In this document: positions 1 through 15,190 of the stretch, one piece after another
Layout of the letters: every line of letters begins with the position of its first letter
Numbering within the stretch: the first letter of the stretch is position 1
NCBI RefSeq assembly: GCF_900105005.1
Contig: NZ_LT629748.1
Coordinates: forward strand, 2,604,001-2,668,000
DNA: 64,000 bases
From: Halopseudomonas litoralis
Lineage (GTDB): Bacteria; Pseudomonadota; Gammaproteobacteria; Pseudomonadales; Pseudomonadaceae
Direction: 5' to 3'
Translations under genes and position numbers: made by a program
Notes under the pieces: generated by a model
What the model saw: the letters and a program-made list of their open reading frames with translations, nothing else
Told to the model about the DNA's origin: nothing
Databases searched by the model: none

Positions 1-1032
1 TCTATTGCCACGCATACCGACACCGGATTGGCGTTGTAGCTGTCATCAATGATCACTGCGCCGTTGTATCCCGGCAGGCTTTGACCGCGACCAGCCATCG
101 GCTGCAACTTACGGAGCCCGCGGCTGATCGCTTCCAGCGGAACCTTAAGCGCCAGCGCCGCACCTGTTGCAGCCAGGGCGTTGGCCACGTTGTGCCGACC
201 CAGCAGATCGAGCTGGATGTCGACTGCTCCGCTCGGAGTCACCAACCTGAAACCCGAGCAGCCGCGTTCGTCGAGGCGAATGTCTTCAGCGCGCAGTTCG
301 GCGGTCGGATTCTGGGTACTGAAGACATGCGCCTTACGGTTGCCCAAGGTCTGATACCAGCTCTCGAACCAGGGGCTGTCGAGATTGATCACGCCCTGCC
401 CCTGACTGTCCAGACCGGCAAAGATTTCGCCCTTGGCCTCGGCGATGGCCTGCTCGCTGCCGAATCGGCCGAGATGTGCTACGCCTGCATTGGTCAGCAC
501 GCTCACACTGGGCTTGGCCAGGCGCATGCTGTAGGCGATATCACCCAGCGCAGCGGCGCCCATTTCCACCACCGCGTACTGGTGTTCCGGCGCCAGCTCC
601 AGCAGGGTCAGCGGCACACCCAATTCATTGTTGAGGTTGCCACGGGTGGCCAATACCGGACCACACTCTCCCAGAATCGACGCCAGCATTTCCTTGACCG
701 TGGTTTTACCGCTGGAGCCGGTAATAGCTACCAGCGGTCCGGCGAAGGCGGCGCGATTCAGCGCACCGAGCTGACCCAGCGCATGGGCACAGTCATGCAC
801 GACCAGTTGCGGTAAGGCATCGTCCACAGCGTGTTCGACCAGCGCAGCAGCAGCCCCATTGACACGCGCCTGGGCGATAAAATCATGTCCATCGACGCGG
901 GTGCCCGGCAGCGCCACAAATAGCCCACCGGGTTGGATGTGACGAGCATCGATACTGACGTTGTCGAAGCTGGCATCGATAGCATGCAGGCTTGCATTGA
1001 GCGGTTTGACCAGATCCGACAGGCGCATGGCT

Positions 1033-1040
<8 letters not shown>
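1..1040 (-). CDS. murF: MurF, UDP-MurNAc-tripeptide:D-Ala-D-Ala ligase (C-terminus outside window)
   Basis: MurF uses ATP in the cytoplasm to add D-Ala-D-Ala to UDP-MurNAc-tripeptide, the last cytoplasmic step of the peptidoglycan pentapeptide. About 346 N-terminal codons are present and the 3' end lies beyond base 1. The frame starts at ATG 1040 with MLEAMRLSDL, which matches the usual Pseudomonas MurF start. It carries the Mur-ligase P-loop ITGSSGKTT at about residues 106-114 and reaches the conserved DDSYNANP motif at the window edge. The start overlaps the end of murE by 8 bases, which implies translational coupling. A second ATG at 1028 is possible but less like the family. Confidence 0.95.
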
Positions 1041-4533
<3,493 letters not shown>

Positions 4534-4537
<4 letters not shown>

Positions 4538-5475
4538 CTATGTTTCTCCGCCACACGTAATACCGCACTGCGGGCGCGGGGATTGACGGCAATTTCATCG
4601 GCAGATGGCTTGGCTGCCTTGCCGATGAGTTTCAGGCTGGTCTGGATATCCACATCACGTATCGGCAGCCCACGGGGTAACGGCGCACCCTTGGCTTCGC
4701 GACGCATGAACTGCTTGACCTGCCGATCCTCCAGCGAATGGAAACTGATCACCGCCAGCCGACCGCCCGGCGCCAATACGTCGAGTGCAGCACGCAGGCC
4801 GTCGGACAGATCCTCCAGCTCACGATTGATAAAGATGCGAATACCCTGAAAGGCACGAGTGGCCGGATGCTTGTGCTTTTCCCAGGCGGGGTTGGCGACC
4901 TTGATCACTTCGGCCAGGTCGGCGGTGCGGGTGAATGGCTGCTCGGCGCGGCGAGTGACGATGGCCCGAGCCATGCGCCGGGAGAAACGTTCCTCGCCGT
5001 ATTCCCAGAGTACGGTGGCGATATCGGCCTCGTCGGCGGTATTGATCCAGTCGGCAGCGCTCTGCCCTGCATCCGGATTCATGCGCATGTCCAGCGGACC
5101 GTCATGAAGGAAGCTGAAGCCACGCTGCGGGTCGTCCAATTGTGGTGAAGACACTCCCAGATCCAGCAAAACCCCGTCGACACGACCATGCAGGCCGCGC
5201 TCACGCAGCTCCTCAGCCATGTCGGCAAACGAACGCTGTACAACGACAAAGCGGCCGTCTTCGGCCGCCAGCTGGTTTCCGACCCGTATCGCCTCCGGGT
5301 CCTTGTCGAAGCCGAGCAGCCGCCCCCCCTCGGCGAGCTGCTGCAGGATGGCGCGACTGTGCCCGCCGCGGCCGAAAGTGCCATCTATATAAGTGCCTTC
5401 CGGCCGAACCGCCAACCCTTCCAGCGCTTCGTTCAGCAGTACACTGACATGTTTCAATTCGGTCTGCTGATTCAT
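4534..5475 (-). CDS. rsmH: RsmH, 16S rRNA m4C1402 methyltransferase
   Basis: RsmH (MraW) uses S-adenosylmethionine to methylate N4 of C1402 in the ribosomal P site. The 313-aa product begins with [13 protein letters not shown] and [12 protein letters not shown], the family's SAM-binding motif, and carries [15 protein letters not shown] and the late motif [15 protein letters not shown]. It is the second gene of the mraZ operon and overlaps both mraZ and ftsL by 4 bases. Confidence 0.97.
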
Positions 5476-5927
5476 AGGCTCAGTGAGTGCAGTTCCGCCG
5501 GCAGTTCGCCAACGTCCTGCTCTTCTTCCAGATAAGCTGCGGTGGTGGTCTGCCAGACCTCTTCACTCCACAGCTCGAATTTGCTCAATTGACCCACCAG
5601 CATGACTTTCTTGTCCAGGCTGGCATGATCGCGTAACAGTGGCGGCACGACAAAGCGGCCATGACTGTCCAGTTCTATTTCGTTGGCATTACCGATCAAC
5701 AGACGGTTGAGTCGTTTGACTCCGGGGTGCATGTTCGGCGCCTTGCGCAGCTGCTGTTCCACCGCCTCCCATTCATGCAGCGGATAGATCCACAGACAGC
5801 GTTCTTCCAGGGCAATGGTCGCGACAAGCTGGCCGCCACAAGACTCCAACAGACGGTCACGATGCCGGGCAGGCATCGCGAGTCGCCCCTTGGCGTCCAG
5901 ATTGATGGCGTTCGCTCCACGAAACAC
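5472..5927 (-). CDS. mraZ: MraZ, transcriptional regulator of the division cluster
   Basis: MraZ is an AbrB-like, ring-forming DNA-binding protein that represses its own operon. The 151-aa product begins [19 protein letters not shown] and has the two repeated DXXXR half motifs (DAKGRLAMP and DSHGRFVVP) that contact DNA. The start is a GTG at 5927, chosen because the text from there matches MraZ proteins; a GGGGA element lies about 11 nt upstream. The gene is first in the cluster, and its target repeats are visible in its own promoter. Confidence 0.95.
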   Translation of the reverse strand: MFRGANAINLDAKGRLAMPARHRDRLLESCGGQLVATIALEERCLWIYPLHEWEAVEQQLRKAPNMHPGVKRLNRLLIGNANEIELDSHGRFVVPPLLRDHASLDKKVMLVGQLSKFELWSEEVWQTTTAAYLEEEQDVGELPAELHSLSL

Positions 5928-5972
5928 TTTTTGTTATTCCCCTGATGAGACCACTGCTATGACAATGGAAAA

Positions 5973-6017
5973 CCCAAAAAAATCCACTTTCGCCCACTTC
6001 AACCCACTTTCGCACAC
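5973..6017 (-). promoter_or_regulatory. MraZ operator: five boxes at 10-nt spacing
   Basis: On the minus strand, GTGGG-like boxes occur at 6017-6013 (GTGTG), 6007-6003 (GTGGG), 5997-5993 (GTGGG), 5987-5983 (GTGGA) and 5977-5973 (TTGGG). They stand exactly 10 nt apart and lie between the -10 box and the mraZ start. MraZ is known to bind direct TGGG-type repeats with this spacing, so autoregulation is the expected function. Confidence 0.85.
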
Positions 6018-6044
6018 TATAGAAAGGCGCCCAAACAGCGTCAA
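6016..6044 (-). promoter_or_regulatory. Sigma70-type promoter of the mraZ/dcw operon
   Basis: On the minus strand there is a -35 box TTGACG (6044-6039), a 17-nt spacer and a -10 box TATAGT (6021-6016). The first MraZ box begins directly at the -10 element, so bound MraZ would block polymerase. The strong match and correct position support this as the main operon promoter. Confidence 0.8.
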
Positions 6045-6227
6045 GTAACCAATTCACAGAAAAAGCCTTATGTGACGTGGGTTTAGGGGCAATGCAGGGT
6101 AAAAGATCCCAAGCGCGGGATGAACTGAAAGGAAGAATCAGAGCAATAACAAGGGAATGCTCATGCAACTTAAAGTTAAACATGAGGTGACAGGATTTTT
6201 TTCGCGAAATTTTCTACAGCAGAATAA
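6045..6227. other. Intergenic stretch between mraZ promoter and rnpB
   Basis: No gene is supported here. The stretch is more A+T-rich than its surroundings and includes TTTCGCGAAA next to A/T runs just beyond the rnpB 3' end, which may help end rnpB transcription. Confidence 0.4.
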
Positions 6228-6580
<353 letters not shown>

Positions 6581-6587
6581 GAGCGCA

Positions 6588-6616
6588 AGAGTAGCCCGAT
6601 TGCCCCTCTGCGGCAA
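6588..6616 (-). promoter_or_regulatory. Promoter of rnpB
   Basis: On the minus strand there is TTGCCG (6616-6611), a 17-nt spacer and TACTCT (6593-6588), with the mature rnpB 5' end seven bases farther on. The placement relative to the RNA start is what a sigma70 promoter requires. Confidence 0.75.
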
Positions 6617-6661
6617 GCCCTGATAGCTCAAGGACGGGTTATCCCCGCGCACATGAGATAG

Positions 6662-7510
6662 TCAGGCGGTTTTCTGCAGGGCCAGCTGATACAGCCGATT
6701 CTTCTTCAACCCGGTGATCTGCGCCGCCAGTGCTGCAGCCTGCTTGACCGGCAATTCCGTCAGCAGAATATCCAAAACCCGCTCCGCGGCAGGGTCAAGC
6801 GCATCGCTGTCCACCGATTGCGCTGCGCCCTCGATTATCAACACGCACTCGCCACGCTGCTGATCGGCATCCGCGCGCACCCACTGGACCAGCTCGACCA
6901 GCGGCGCGCCCTTGATGGTTTCGAAGGTCTTGGTCAGCTCCCGAGCCAGCACTACCTGGCGCTCAGACCCCAGCAAATCGAGCAGATCCTCCAGGCACTC
7001 CAGCAGACGGTGCGGTGCTTCGTAGATCATCCAGGTGCGCTGCTCTGCGACCAGCTCCTGAATCCGCTGCCGCCGACCGTGGGTCTTGGCCGGCAAAAAA
7101 CCTTCAAAGGCAAATCGATCCGATGGCAGGCCCGCCGCGCTCAGCCCGGCAATCAGCGCACAGGCGCCCGGCACCGGACAGACCCGCACTCCGGCTTCGC
7201 GCGCCATGCGCACCAGATGGAAACCTGGATCGGAAATCAGCGGCGTGCCGGCGTCAGAGATCAGTGCCAGATCTTCGCCGGCAAGCATACGCTCTACCAG
7301 CCGCAGACTCTTGCCCCGCTCGTTATGATCATGACAGGCAGTGGTCGGAGTCTGCACACCGAAATGCTGCAGCAGCCGACCGCTGTGACGCGTATCCTCC
7401 GCAGCGATCAGATTGACCGAGTTGAGCACCTCCAGTGCACGGGGTGTCAGATCCTGCAAGTTGCCGATCGGCGTGGCGACGACATACAAGGTACCGGTGG
7501 TGGCGACCAT
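6662..7510 (-). CDS. rsmI: RsmI, 16S rRNA ribose 2'-O-methyltransferase (C1402)
   Basis: RsmI is a SAM-dependent tetrapyrrole-methylase-fold enzyme that methylates the ribose of C1402, the same nucleotide that RsmH modifies. The 282-aa product begins [33 protein letters not shown] is the family signature, and [14 protein letters not shown] follows at about residue 85. ATG 7510 is preferred over the upstream in-frame codons at 7573 and 7540 because AGGA lies 8 nt before it. It is divergent from lpoA, as in other Pseudomonas. Confidence 0.95.
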   Translation of the reverse strand: MVATTGTLYVVATPIGNLQDLTPRALEVLNSVNLIAAEDTRHSGRLLQHFGVQTPTTACHDHNERGKSLRLVERMLAGEDLALISDAGTPLISDPGFHLVRMAREAGVRVCPVPGACALIAGLSAAGLPSDRFAFEGFLPAKTHGRRQRIQELVAEQRTWMIYEAPHRLLECLEDLLDLLGSERQVVLARELTKTFETIKGAPLVELVQWVRADADQQRGECVLIIEGAAQSVDSDALDPAAERVLDILLTELPVKQAAALAAQITGLKKNRLYQLALQKTA

Positions 7511-7643
7511 AGCAAATCCTGTGGTGAATTTGCCGTTCATTGTACAGGACGTGAACGGGTTACCGCGAAGCACATGGCGAGGTTAACGCCCCTTGGTTAC
7601 AATGCAGGTCAAATGCTCACGCGCCAACAAGGTACCCTGCCTG

Positions 7644-9463
7644 ATGCTCCGCATGATTCGCCTGCCGCTTGCCGGCCTGCTGCTGGCCTCGCTGATGGCC
7701 GGCTGCTCCTCGACGCCCCGCCACCTGTCGGAGCTGCCCACCACCACGGCCACCCCCGTCGAAGACATCCTCCACCAGGCCGAGCGCCGTTCGGGTGCCG
7801 AGGCGCACCTGCTGCGACTGCATGCAGCCCAGACAGCCTGGAGCCGCAATCAACCGGACCGGGTACGCAGCATCCTCGGAATGATTCCGCAAAGCGATCT
7901 GCCGCTGGATCAGCAGCAGCGCTTCAGTGAGCTGCAGGCACGCAGCGAATTGGCTCTGGGGCAACCGGATGCCGCGCTGCGCGCCCTGCGCCACCCATCA
8001 CTGGAACGGCTCGACGCGCTGACGCCCGAAGCCCAGCTCGATATCCAGCTGCTGCGCGCAGAGACCATGGCTGCCGCGGGCGAACACCTCAGTGCCGTGC
8101 AGGAACGTGTCTTCATGCACAATCTGTTGTCTGCGCAAGCCCAGCAGGACAACCTCGCCGCCATCTGGGACAACCTGAACCAGGCGCCTGTCGAAAGCCT
8201 GCGTGAAGCCTCCAGCTCCGCCACTGGCGACCTGGCCGGCTGGCTGAGTCTGGCGCTGATTGCCCGCGACCATGGCAACCTGGATCTTCAGGTGTATGCC
8301 ATGCAGCAATGGAAAGACAAGCACCCCACCCACCCAGCTGCCATCATGCCACCGGAGAGCATCAGCCGGTTGATGGAGCTCCACGCCCAGCGCCCGCAAC
8401 ACGTCGCCCTGCTGCTGCCTTTCGACGGCGGGCTGGCAGCTGCTGCCGATGCACTGCGTGACGGCTTTCTTTCCGCTCAATATCGAGCCCACAGCCAAGG
8501 CCTCGCCCAGCCCCGTATCAGCCTGTATGACAGCGGTGCCTATATCGATCTGCTGCAGTTCTATCAGCAGGCCCAGGCAGACGGCGTGCAATGGGTCATC
8601 GGGCCGCTGGATCGACAACAGGTTGCCAGCCTGGCTCAACTACCCGAGCTGCCACTGCCGACGCTGGCACTGAACTACGCCGACACCACCACACCACCGG
8701 CCGGCCTGTTCCAGTTTGGCCTGGCGCCCGAACACGAGGCCCGCTCGGCTGCGTTGCGCGCTTGGCAGGACGGCCACCGACAAATGGCGATGCTGACCAA
8801 TGGCGATGATTGGGGATCGCGCTCTGCACAGGCGTTCGCCGCACGGTGGCAGGAATTGGGCGGCGTATTGACCGGCCAGGAAACCATCGATGCGCCCGCG
8901 AATATTTCCGGCCAGATCGCCGACCTGTTGCGTGTGCGCGAAAGCGAGCAACGCAACCAGCACCTGCAGGACACTCTGGGCAGCGACGTCATGGTCCAAC
9001 CCACACCGCGGCCCGGCCTCGACGCCCTGTTCCTCGCCGCCGATCCACTGCAAGCACGCCAGATCAAACCGACCCTGGTATTCCAATATGCCGGTGAGCT
9101 GCCAGTCTATGCTGCTTCGCGCGCCTATCGCCTATCGCTGAATGGCGAACCGAACCCGGACATCGACGGCATCATGGTTGCGGAGATACCCTGGCTGCTG
9201 ACCCGCTCCGACCCACTCTATGACATCATTGTCGACAGCTGGCCGACCGCTGCCGGCCCCATGGGCCGCCTGTATGCGATGGGCGTGGATGCGCAGCGGA
9301 TCTTCAGCCGTCTGCGGCAGATGCAGGAACAACCCGAGACCCGCATTGATGGCGCCACCGGCATATTGTCACTGGGTGCTGACGGCCGCATTCACCGGGA
9401 GCTGTCCTGGGGTGAAATGATTGATGGCCAGTTGCAGCCACTGATTGAGCCCGCGTTCATACA

Positions 9464-9467
<4 letters not shown>
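7644..9467 (+). CDS. lpoA: LpoA-like outer-membrane lipoprotein activator of PBP1a
   Basis: LpoA is an outer-membrane lipoprotein that reaches through the periplasm to stimulate penicillin-binding protein 1A. The product of 607 aa has a lipoprotein signal peptide ending LLASLMAGC, an N-terminal helical TPR-like half and a C-terminal periplasmic-binding-protein-like half (from about HVALLLPFDGGLAAAADALRDGF). ATG 7644 is chosen because AAGG lies 11 nt upstream and it leaves a normal-length signal peptide; ATG 7653 is an alternative. The stop overlaps the yraN start by ATGA. Confidence 0.92.
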
Positions 9468-11008
<1,541 letters not shown>

Positions 11009-11033
11009 GCCATCGACCTTCGAGCAGGCAATA

Positions 11034-11072
11034 AAAAAGCGGCGGCCCCTTTCGGGTCCGCCGTCTTTTTAT
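11034..11072. terminator. Bidirectional terminator between dolP-like gene and sspB
   Basis: A G+C-rich hairpin (GGCGGCCCC / GGGTCCGCC around a TTTC loop) is flanked by an A run on the left and TTTTTATT on the right. It can end both the rightward operon and the leftward sspAB transcript. Confidence 0.85.
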
Positions 11073-11084
11073 TGTTGCTACAGC

Positions 11085-11483
11085 TTATTTCACTACCTTG
11101 AGGGCTGGCCGACCGCCAGACTTGGGCGGCTCGGGCGTCGGTTCGTGATCCTCGGGCGGCGGGGTTTCGGTTTCGATTTCGAAAACCATACCCTGACCCG
11201 TCTCCCGAGCATAGATCGCCATGATCGCGCCAGCGGGGAGCCATACCTGCTGCGCCACACCACCGAAGCGGCCATCGAAACAGACTCGTTCATTGTCCAT
11301 TTCCAGATGCCGGATGGCATTCGGGGACAGGTTCAGGACAACCTGGTCATCCTCAACAAAACCTTCAGGTACCACGGTGCCTGGATACCCTGCGTTAACC
11401 AGCACATAGGGCGTGCTGTCATTATCCAGAATCCACTCATACAGTGCCCGGATCAGATAGGGACGGCTTGAGCTCATTTGCAT
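11085..11483 (-). CDS. sspB: SspB, ClpXP adaptor for ssrA-tagged proteins
   Basis: SspB delivers ssrA-tagged polypeptides to ClpXP. The 132-aa protein has the globular tag-binding domain (SSRPYLIRALYEWILDN, TPYVLVNA, VLNLSPNAIRHLEMDNERV, FGGVAQQVWLP), a flexible Pro/Glu-rich linker and the C-terminal ClpX-docking tail RPALKVVK. The first Met (11483) and the third residue (11477) are both possible starts. It lies directly downstream of sspA with a 36-nt gap, as in other gammaproteobacteria. Confidence 0.95.
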   Translation of the reverse strand: MQMSSSRPYLIRALYEWILDNDSTPYVLVNAGYPGTVVPEGFVEDDQVVLNLSPNAIRHLEMDNERVCFDGRFGGVAQQVWLPAGAIMAIYARETGQGMVFEIETETPPPEDHEPTPEPPKSGGRPALKVVK

Positions 11484-11519
11484 CGTGCTCAGTTCCTTTC
11501 GCTGGAGAATGAATGGCAG

Positions 11520-12149
11520 TTACTGCATATCCCGTTCGGCAGCAGACAGGCTGCCGACAAAGCCTTCCCGGGCGAAAATACGATCCATATAGTCCTGCAT
11601 CGGCTTGGCCTGACGCGGAAGCTCGATCCCCAGTTTCGGCAGTCGCCACAGGATCGGCGCCAGACAGCAGTCGACCAGGCTGAATTCGTCGCTCATGAAA
11701 AACGGCATTTCCGCGAATACTGGCGACACGCCTACCAGACTCTCCCGCAGCTCCTTTCGCGCCTTGGTAACAGCGGCGGCGGGGCTTTTGGGATTGGTGA
11801 GGATATCCACCAGAACACTCCAGTCGCGCTGGATGCGATACATCAGCAAGCGACTGTTGGCACGGGCGACCGGGTAGACGGGTAGCAGGGGCGGATGCGG
11901 AAAACGCTCGTCGAGATACTCCATCATGATGTTCGGCTCGTACAACACGAGATCCCGATCAAGCAATGTCGGTACGCTATTGTAAGGATTGGCCTCGGCC
12001 AGTTCCTGCGGATGGTTATCCGGTTCGACATTGACCACGTCGACGGTCACACCCTTTTCTGCCAGCACAATGCGCACCCGATGACAGTACTGATCAGCCG
12101 GATCGGAAAAGAAAGCCATCGAAGAACGCTTGTTGGCGGTAACACTCAT
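11520..12149 (-). CDS. sspA: SspA, stringent starvation protein A (GST-fold)
   Basis: SspA is a glutathione-S-transferase-fold protein without GST activity that binds RNA polymerase and shapes stationary-phase and virulence transcription. The 209-aa product has the thioredoxin-like N-domain ([26 protein letters not shown], with [32 protein letters not shown]) and an all-helical C-domain. It precedes sspB. Confidence 0.95.
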   Translation of the reverse strand: MSVTANKRSSMAFFSDPADQYCHRVRIVLAEKGVTVDVVNVEPDNHPQELAEANPYNSVPTLLDRDLVLYEPNIMMEYLDERFPHPPLLPVYPVARANSRLLMYRIQRDWSVLVDILTNPKSPAAAVTKARKELRESLVGVSPVFAEMPFFMSDEFSLVDCCLAPILWRLPKLGIELPRQAKPMQDYMDRIFAREGFVGSLSAAERDMQ

Positions 12150-12254
12150 AGATCAACCCTCATCCTGTGGCGGATTACGGTAAAGCACCTGCGCACGGGC
12201 GAGCGTCGCAAAAACGCTGGCCAGCCGTGAGTCCGGCCTTTATCGAAAGCGGGC

Positions 12255-12260
12255 ATTATA
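12255..12260 (-). promoter_or_regulatory. Likely -10 box of the sspAB promoter
   Basis: A perfect TATAAT on the minus strand lies about 105 nt upstream of the sspA start. The region 17 nt farther upstream is occupied by the petC terminator stem and gives no good -35 box, so only the -10 element is supported. Confidence 0.45.
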
Positions 12261-12273
12261 CCTCAGAAACAAG

Positions 12274-12295
12274 AACGCGCCCCTAAGGGCGCGTT
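12274..12295 (-). terminator. Terminator of the petABC operon
   Basis: A 9-bp perfect stem, AACGCGCCC with GGGCGCGTT around a 4-base loop, lies 24 nt after the petC stop and is followed on the minus strand by TTCTTGTTT. Confidence 0.75.
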
Positions 12296-12318
12296 TATTT
12301 GATCCGGACAGCCCGGAA

Positions 12319-13104
12319 TCAGTGCACATCTCTCCAGTATTCGCGCTTCAACAGATAGGCGAAGACAAAGAAGAAGGCCAGATACAGCAACACATAGACA
12401 CCTATACGATGACGCGTTTCCTTGATCGGATCGGCCGAGTAGCTGAGGAAGGCCACCAGATTGCGCACGGTGGTATCAAACTCTTCTTCAGTTTGCGTAC
12501 CGGTACCTTCGACCACTGTCAGCACATCACACTGTTCTTCAAGCATGGCTTCACCGGTCAGCGGGTCACGCACGACCTTGTTGCCATCCTTGACCGGCAT
12601 CGGCTTGCAGCCCTTGATCTGGCGACCCTGGAGCTCACCGAGCACGTTCGGCATACCAACGTTCTCGAACACGGTATTGTTCCAACCCAGCGGACGGGAC
12701 GAATCCTCATAGAAGCTGCGCATGTAGGAGTACAACCAGTCCTCACCACGCACACGGGCAACCATGGTCAGATCCGGCGGCGCTGCACCGAACCATACCT
12801 TGGAGTCTTCGGGACGCATGCCGATCTTCATGTGGTCACCGATCAGGCTACCATCACTGAACACCAGATTATCCAGCATCACCTGCTCGGGAATACCCAG
12901 ATCAGTCGCCACGCGCTCGTAACGCTGATATTGAGCCGAGTGGCACCCCATGCAGTAGTTGGTGAAGGTGCGCGCACCATCCTGCAGAGAGGCCTTGTCG
13001 GACAGATCGATATTGGCTTCATCCAGCGCCACACCGTGTCCACCGGCAGCCATCGCAAAACCAGGCAGCAACGCAAATACCAAAGCAATCAATTGTTTTT
13101 TCAT
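12319..13104 (-). CDS. petC: Cytochrome c1 of the bc1 complex
   Basis: This membrane-anchored c-type haem subunit of complex III passes electrons from the Rieske protein to soluble cytochrome c. The 261-aa precursor starts MKKQLIALVFALLPGFAMAAG, a Sec signal peptide. It has the haem site CMGCH (about residue 60), the likely axial Met in VGMPNVLGEL and one C-terminal membrane helix (IGVYVLLYLAFFFVFAYLLKR). ATG 13104 overlaps the petB stop by one base. A longer in-frame reading upstream has no protein character of its own and runs inside petB. Confidence 0.95.
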   Translation of the reverse strand: MKKQLIALVFALLPGFAMAAGGHGVALDEANIDLSDKASLQDGARTFTNYCMGCHSAQYQRYERVATDLGIPEQVMLDNLVFSDGSLIGDHMKIGMRPEDSKVWFGAAPPDLTMVARVRGEDWLYSYMRSFYEDSSRPLGWNNTVFENVGMPNVLGELQGRQIKGCKPMPVKDGNKVVRDPLTGEAMLEEQCDVLTVVEGTGTQTEEEFDTTVRNLVAFLSYSADPIKETRHRIGVYVLLYLAFFFVFAYLLKREYWRDVH

Positions 13105-14327
13105 CAGCCAGTAACCCTCTCCGGAACCGGTTTGGTCTTCTCCATTCGGGTGTAGAACGGCATCAGGATGAAGAAGGCAAAATACAGAACGGTGCAGATC
13201 TGCGACAGCAGCGTACGACCTTCGGTGGCAGGAATGGCACCCAGCACACCCAGGATCACGAAGCTGATACAGAAGATCACCAACCACAGCTTGCTCATCC
13301 AGCCCTTGTAGCGAATGGATTTGACCGGGCTACGGTCAAGCCAGGGCAGCACGAACAGCACGGCAATCGCACCACCCATCGCCAGCACACCCGGGAACGC
13401 GGAGCCGGCAATGGCAGGTACGGCGCGCAGAATGGCGTAGAACGGAGTGAAGTACCAGACCGGAGCGATATGGTCAGGTGTTTTCAACTGGTTGGCAATT
13501 TCGAAGTTCGGCTTCTCGAGGAAATACCCTCCCCCTTCCGGGAAGAAGAACACCACCGCGCAGAACACGAACAGGAATACCACCACGCCGACAATGTCCT
13601 TGACGGTGTAATAGGGATGGAACGGGATGCCATCCAGCGGCACGCCGTTTTCATCTTTCAGCTTCTTGATCTCGATGCCGTCAGGGTTGTTGGAGCCAAC
13701 TTCGTGCAGCGCGATGATGTGCAATACAACCAGGCCCAGCAAAACGATCGGCACAGCAATAACGTGCAGTGCAAAGAAGCGGTTCAGAGTGATACCGGAA
13801 ATCAGGTAGTCACCACGCACCCACTGTGCCAGGTCCGGGCCGATGAATGGAATCGCACCAAACAGCGAAATGATCACCTGAGCCCCCCAATAGGACATCT
13901 GCCCCCAAGGCAACAGATAACCCATGAAGGCTTCAGCCATCAGCGCCAGGTAGATCAGCATACCGAAAGTCCAGACCAGCTCACGTGGCTTCTGGTACGA
14001 ACCGTACATGATACCGCGCAGCATGTGCAGGTAGATGACCACGAAGAAGGCAGAAGCGCCGGTGGAGTGCAGATAGCGCAGCAGCCAGCCATATTCCACG
14101 TCGCGCATGATGTATTCCACCGAGGCGAAAGCGCCCGCACCGGAAGGCTCATAGCTCATGGTCAGCCAGATGCCGGTGATGATCTGGTTAACCAGAACCA
14201 GCATCGCCAGCGAGCCGAAGAAATAGAAGAAGTTGAAGTTCTTCGGTGCGTAATACTTACTCAGGTGGTCTTCCCATACCTGAGTGACGGCCATACGTTC
14301 GTTGACCCAGTTGAGTAGTTTGCTCAT
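13104..14327 (-). CDS. petB: Cytochrome b of the bc1 complex
   Basis: The quinol-oxidising, di-haem integral membrane subunit of complex III. The 407-aa protein has the multi-helix fold with the haem-binding helices (GWLLRYLHSTGASAFFVVIYLHMLRG and FFALHVIAVPIVLLGLVVLHIIALHEVGS), the Qo-site PEWY-equivalent region (APVWYFTPFYAILRAVP) and the GYLLPWGQMSYWGA segment. It lies between petA and petC with one-base stop/start overlaps. Cytochromes b and c1 are separate genes here, not fused. Confidence 0.97.
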   Translation of the reverse strand: MSKLLNWVNERMAVTQVWEDHLSKYYAPKNFNFFYFFGSLAMLVLVNQIITGIWLTMSYEPSGAGAFASVEYIMRDVEYGWLLRYLHSTGASAFFVVIYLHMLRGIMYGSYQKPRELVWTFGMLIYLALMAEAFMGYLLPWGQMSYWGAQVIISLFGAIPFIGPDLAQWVRGDYLISGITLNRFFALHVIAVPIVLLGLVVLHIIALHEVGSNNPDGIEIKKLKDENGVPLDGIPFHPYYTVKDIVGVVVFLFVFCAVVFFFPEGGGYFLEKPNFEIANQLKTPDHIAPVWYFTPFYAILRAVPAIAGSAFPGVLAMGGAIAVLFVLPWLDRSPVKSIRYKGWMSKLWLVIFCISFVILGVLGAIPATEGRTLLSQICTVLYFAFFILMPFYTRMEKTKPVPERVTG

Positions 14328-14920
14328 CAGGCTGTTTCCTCATCCACGCCGACGATGATGACGTCATCGGACTCGTAAGTATGCGGGGGTACGGGGAGGT
14401 TCAGCGGAGCCGGCATACCTTTGAATACGCGACCGGACATGTCGTAGAAGGAGCCATGGCACGGGCAGAAATAGCCACCCTTCCAATCGGCACCCATATC
14501 GGCGGCAGCAACTTCCGGCTTGAACAGCGGCGAGCAACCAAGGTGCGTACAGATACCCATCACCACCAGAACCTCCGCCTTGATGGCCCGAGTCTTGCCA
14601 TCAACGTAGTCAGGCTGGTCGGAGGCCTCGGATTGCGGGTCAGCAACAACCTTGTCCATTTCATCAAGAAGAGCCAGTGCTTCCGGCGTTCTGCGCGAGA
14701 TGAATACCGGCTGACCGCGCCATTCAGCAATAATCTGCTGCCCCGGCTCGATCTTGCTGATATTCACCTTAACCGGCGCACCTGCCGCCTTGGCTCTTGC
14801 GCTTGGGAACCATGACCCCACAAAGGGCACAGCAACCCCCACTACACCAGCAGCACCCACGACACCCGTGGCTGCCACCAGGAAGCGACGCCGGCCGTTA
14901 TTTACGCCGTCATTACTCAT
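14327..14920 (-). CDS. petA: Rieske iron-sulfur subunit of the bc1 complex
   Basis: This is the 2Fe-2S subunit that takes an electron from ubiquinol at the Qo site. The 197-aa product begins MSNDGVNNGRRRFLVAATG, a twin-arginine signal that stays as the membrane anchor. It carries both cluster motifs, CTHLGC and CPCHGS. ATG 14920 is chosen over 14935 because it matches Pseudomonas PetA proteins and has GGGAG about 8 nt upstream. It is the first gene of petABC. Confidence 0.96.
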   Translation of the reverse strand: MSNDGVNNGRRRFLVAATGVVGAAGVVGVAVPFVGSWFPSARAKAAGAPVKVNISKIEPGQQIIAEWRGQPVFISRRTPEALALLDEMDKVVADPQSEASDQPDYVDGKTRAIKAEVLVVMGICTHLGCSPLFKPEVAAADMGADWKGGYFCPCHGSFYDMSGRVFKGMPAPLNLPVPPHTYESDDVIIVGVDEETA

Positions 14921-15132
14921 CCAGTCGTCTCCCATCAGCTAATTCAGCCCTTTGAAAACAAGGCCTTTTCAAGTTTTTAACTGCCTGCACAAAATGAAAC
15001 AGATGGTAATGAAAAAGCCCCTTCATGACAAGGCGATCTCCATTAACCAGGCATCTGCGAAGTTTACCTCAAGCGAGGCATCTCGGGCGCTGCAGATACA
15101 TCCCCGAATGCGTGACACCTTGTCGCAGATGC

Positions 15133-15171
15133 AAAAACGCCCGGGTTCCTGAGAAGGAAACCGGGCGTCTT
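15133..15171 (-). terminator. Terminator of rplM-rpsI
   Basis: A long hairpin, ACGCCCGG with CCGGGCGT extended by TTCC/GGAA, lies 20 nt after the rpsI stop and is followed on the minus strand by a T run (TTTTTGC). The 190 nt between it and petA hold the bc1 promoter, but no clear boxes were identified. Confidence 0.85.
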
Positions 15172-15190
15172 GAAGCGTGAGCCTGTCGGC

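Noticed and set aside
9223..9240. ACCCACTCTATG inside lpoA as a second guaA-type attachment copy
   Set aside because: Only a short core matches the guaA 3' end and it lies in conserved lpoA coding sequence.
12319..13287. A longer cytochrome c1 frame with CxxC-like text near its start (GCAGCHSCH)
   Set aside because: The extra 61 codons lie inside petB in another frame; the true protein starts at 13104 with a signal peptide. The CH text is chance.
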